Assembly (NCBI GenBank): GCA_029449235.1
Contig: JANATG010000001.1
Span: 3,162,001 to 3,226,000 of the forward strand
Direction of reading: 5' to 3'
Origin: Linnemannia schmuckeri
Lineage: Eukaryota; Mortierellomycota; Mortierellomycetes; Mortierellales; Mortierellaceae
DNA: 64,000 bases
Each line of letters begins with the position of its first letter. The stretch's first letter is position 1. This document shows, piece after piece, positions 60,860-64,000 of this stretch. The position numbers and the translations under genes were made by a program. The notes below the pieces were generated by a model. The model was not told where the DNA came from. It made no database searches and saw only the letters and a program-made list of their open reading frames with translations.

Positions 60860-62643
60860 ATGTCAGCCTTTGATTGCCACTCTGCATTCTTGGCCAATCT
60901 CCCCTCCGAACCCGCACCGGCAAACACAAAGAAAAAAGTTCACGCCCTTCCCCCGCGCGACTCCTTATCTTCAGCTTCTTCCTCGGCCTCAGGAATCTCT
61001 TCTCGCAACAGACACACCATGACCACCGCTTCTGCCTCCGGAAATGGGCACCACCCAGTCTCGTCCTCCTCCTCCAGACGCAACCTTCTCACCCAGTCAA
61101 GCAAGCACCAAAACTCCCAGTCCTTTGCCGACTTTTTCTCCGCCTCAACTCCCGTCCCAGCATCTGTCACTCTCCTTCTCAGCTACACCAGCCCGGCCAT
61201 CCATGCCTTCCACCGTCTCCTACAGCTCCTGACGTGGACATCTGGTCGATCCGTCAAGAGCTTCTTAGTTCTCTTCGCCTGGTGGGCTATCTGCCTTGGC
61301 ACAGAGTCCTTCATTATCTTTGGGCTCCATGGAGTCTTGATTCTTTACACCGGGCGCATGTGGGTCAAATCGCGCAAGGCCAACAAGATTGCCGTCGACG
61401 GTATGCCTCAGAGCCCAACCACGCCCCTTTCGGGCAAGTTCTCGTTCTCGAGCAGCATTCACTCTGGCAGGAGCAACTTTATCCACTCGCCCACCTCCGC
61501 ACGCCATCCCACGACAACTCAATTGGAGCAGGCAGAAACCCTTCGCGAGATCCAGGAGATTTTGGACCATTGGGCTGCTTGGAACAGGACTTTGGACAGG
61601 GCCGAGACGTACTTTGACTGGTCGGACAAGACCCGGACCCAATTGGTGCTAGGTCTTATCATCCTGAGCTATATCCCTTGGTTGATCCTAACCTATTTCA
61701 TCCCCATGCGTTTCATCATGGTTGTTGTCGGTACTATCGTCATTTGCTGGCGTGCTCCTTGGTTCGCGGTCCTTTGGGCCGTGACGATGAAGCTCCAAAC
61801 CTTTTCCCCTCTGCTGCAGTTGATCCCCTATTGGCCCTTCCGCCCAGAGACTGGCTCCAGCTATCAGGTCAAGAGAAAGTTCTCGGTCAAGGACATTATC
61901 TCTAGAGCCATTGGACAACGCAAGAAGAACGACGCGGATGCTTACAAGACTTACAAGACCAGCACTGGATACGATATCGAAGAAGACCATGCCACCATGT
62001 ACTACAAGTTTGTCCTCTATGAGAACCAGCGCTGGTGGTTGGGACTTGAGTGGACTCCTATGATGCTCCCTAATGATCGCGCTCCATGGTAATTATTCAT
62101 ACTACTTTTGATTCACGTGCATCTGCATCGGACATTTTTGTGTATCATATGTAAAAGTCATGTTCATGTGTCTGACCATTATATCTATCATCTAGGACTG
62201 ATGATCACTTGGAGCCAACTCAGAGCAAATCTGCCTTCCAGTTGCCTCCTCCGCATGTGGCCCATGAGGCCATCCCTGGTCAGCCCAACAAGGTCCTCCG
62301 CAAATCTCAGGAGTGGCGTTGGCTTGACCCCAGCTGGCGTCTCAAGCTTGGATCGGGCTCTGATGTCGATGGGTGGGAGTTTGCCAACAACCACTGGCAG
62401 AAATGGTCGGGCAAGAACCGCCGTGGAGCATACACACGCAGAAGAGCCTGGGAGAGAACTGCCAAGCTGATTGATCAGCGCGAAGTTGTGCTGTTGGAGG
62501 ATGTTCAGGATGAGCTGAAGGCTGTGCAACATGATCACGAGGAGGAGGTGGAAGTAGAGGAAGAGGAAGAAGAGGCAGAGGAGGGGGAGGATGAGGAAGG
62601 TGAGGATGAGGAAGAAGAGGAAGAGGAGGAAGAGGAGCACTAA
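60860..62643 (+). CDS. Pex30/Pex23-type peroxin with dysferlin domain
   Basis: Two exons (60860-62088, 62196-62643) give 558 residues. A Ser-rich disordered N-terminus is followed by hydrophobic hairpins: TSGRSVKSFLVLFAWWAICLG to GVLILYTGRMWV, then LVLGLIILSYIPWLILTYF and FIMVVVGTIVICW. These form the reticulon-like region of the family. After it comes a split dysferlin domain: YKFVLYENQRWWLGLEWTPMML in exon 1, and EWRWLDPSWRL, GWEFANNHWQKW and NRRGAYTRRRAWERTAKL in exon 2. Yeast Pex30, Pex31 and Pex32 relatives shape the endoplasmic reticulum at peroxisome and lipid-droplet biogenesis sites. The C-terminus is an acidic run of Glu. The intron splits the Trp codon between the two dysferlin halves. 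Confidence 0.9.
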
Positions 62644-62928
62644 GAAATTTCATGAAGCATATAATGACAAAGTAAAATAATGACAATCATCGTAACCACT
62701 TCAAATATCGTTACACCACTGCCCCAGTGAATGGCATAGAAGGCGCACTAGTTGTTAATTCTTGTGACTGAGCAAGTGGGCGTCATAGTAAACGCTGAAA
62801 GGTTAGTACGATTCAAAAGACAATACGTCGTAATAGTATTACAGGATGCAGATTTAATTGAAAAGGATGCGATAGCAATGAAAAGTGGTGGCATTGAATG
62901 CTTGGTGCGATGAGACAAGACGTCCTGT

Positions 62929-63880
62929 CTACATGGGCTTGGCGCACTTTCTGAGCTCGATTGCTTTCGTCTTTGTGCACTGCATCTCCTGCCATGAAAT
63001 GGGAACCAAGGATCCACCCGCAACACTTGTTCCAAAGATCACGCCCAGTTCGTTTGACGCTGTTGACAAATAATAACTCCTGGCATCTCCTAACGAAATC
63101 TATTGCAGATAATGTTTGATATGATATTAAAATTGATCCAATTTGTTCGACAAACAAAAAAAGAGTGACCAATAATGGAAAGAACATCATGAAAGCGAGT
63201 AAAAAGAAAACTTACGACTTGAGCGCGGACAATATCGCCGGGACGGAAAGAGTTATAGATCTTGACCTTGTCCTTTTCGGTTGCCCGCACGTCCTGAACA
63301 CGGATGATGCCCTGGAAATCGTCCTTGCAAGGGGTCTCGCCGACGACCATGATGTTGACGGCTGCGAAACGAGGGTTCACGCGAACGACCTTGCAGGTGA
63401 CAATGGCGTCGATCTCCGGCATTGCTGACTGTGAGTTTTCACGTTGTACTGTTAATGTTGGGAGCTAAAGGATTCGGTTGAAATGGGATGGATGGGCGTG
63501 ATATGATGTCAGCTGGGGTGTGCAAGAAGATGCTATGTAGTAAATTGGTGGCAAGCTGTCAGGTGAGGAATCTGTTGCTAGTTGAATGTTCATATAGAGG
63601 CATATCAGCCATCATCTCTGTCCATGAATGTTGTTAGTGCTGTATGTGAAATTATAGCCTGCGGTTGCCAAGTCACAGCACCCAAAGGTATGCCGGTGAG
63701 GATGGTGCGATAAAGTAAATAAAAGAAAAGTACCTCGCCTTGCGCCTCGATGATCTTCTTGATGCCGACAACGCTGGCGTAGAGGAAATCCTGATGTGAG
63801 TAAGTTCCTGGTCCTGCACTGTATTCCTGAACATGACCAAGGCGTTGGCCAGGGACTACTGCGTTTGCGACTGAGATCAT
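62929..63880 (-). CDS. csl4: Exosome complex subunit Csl4 (EXOSC1)
   Basis: Three exons (63880-63734, 63428-63216, 63099-62929) give 176 residues. Csl4 is a cap protein of the RNA exosome that helps guide RNA into the barrel. The N-terminal VVPGQRLGHV and GTYSHQDFLYASVVG form the family's beta-barrel. The S1 domain follows: IDAIVTCKVVRVNPRFAAVNIM, IRVQDVRATEKDKVKIYNSFRPGDIVRAQV. The C-terminal part, LGVIFGTSVAGGSLVPISWQEMQCTKT, carries the zinc-ribbon-like end in which only some cysteines remain, as in animals. The transcript leader contains a long (CAA)n run only about 17 nt before the ATG. It converges on the Pex30-like gene, 285 bp between stops. Confidence 0.93.
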
Positions 63881-63896
63881 TTGTGTTTTTTTGCGC

Positions 63897-63897
<1 letters not shown>

Positions 63898-63927
<30 letters not shown>

Positions 63928-63938
63928 ATTGTTGTTGG
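63898..63938. repeat. (CAA)n run on the minus strand in the CSL4 leader
   Basis: GTT/TTG triplets on the plus strand read as a (CAA)n run of about 13 units with one interruption in the CSL4 transcript. Confidence 0.85.
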
Positions 63939-64000
63939 TTGATGCTGCGTGAGTGGGTATGGTTATGAGTGATCTTTTTTTTACAACGTTTGCTGAAAAA

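Overview
This window is nuclear DNA from a filamentous fungus, most likely a member of the Mortierellaceae (Mortierella or a close relative). The protein-coding genes are interrupted by short introns of about 50 to 450 nt with GT..AG borders, mostly GTAAGT-like. Non-coding DNA is full of long A or T homopolymers and CT-rich leaders. The desaturase gene at 50.2-51.9 kb closely resembles, as I remember it, the omega-3 fatty-acid desaturase of Mortierella alpina. No bacterial, phage, viral, CRISPR or rRNA sequence is evident, and I recognised no tRNA and no transposon.

Layout, left to right. 0-7.4 kb: NAD(P)HX dehydratase (5' end cut off by the window), a small Cys-rich protein, an OLA1/YchF ATPase with a likely mitochondrial leader, and the GID4 degron receptor. 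9.5-13.5 kb: a CipC-like stress protein and two tandem omega-like glutathione transferases. 13.7-16.5 kb: cyclophilin H and RNase P/MRP subunit Pop3, transcribed away from each other. 17-25.9 kb: alpha-aminoadipate reductase (lysine synthesis), a peptidyl-tRNA hydrolase with an unusual active-site loop, and a cytochrome P450. 27-36.9 kb: a CRAL-TRIO lipid-transfer protein, UDP-glucose 4-epimerase, an Mtq1-type release-factor methyltransferase and a small lysine-rich protein of unknown function. 37.6-39.7 kb: an Sfp1-like zinc-finger regulator, preceded by 4.9 kb of non-coding DNA.

The right third is rich in lipid and peroxisome genes. It holds a very-long-chain acyl-CoA synthetase/FATP ending in AKL, the omega-3 desaturase, a KPWE-motif protein resembling the recently described peroxin Pex39, an alpha-methylacyl-CoA racemase and a Pex30-type dysferlin-domain membrane protein. 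Mediator subunit Med8, cytidine deaminase and exosome subunit Csl4 lie among and after them.

Exon models below were built by hand from splice-site consensus, reading frame and family similarity. Every multi-exon model closes in frame, and the given splice coordinates can be checked directly. I found no operon-like system or obviously new multi-gene machinery. The most interesting points are the peroxisome/lipid neighbourhood, the altered GHNG loop in the peptidyl-tRNA hydrolase, several tiny exons, two T38 tracts and a nested inverted repeat in an otherwise empty 3.6 kb region.
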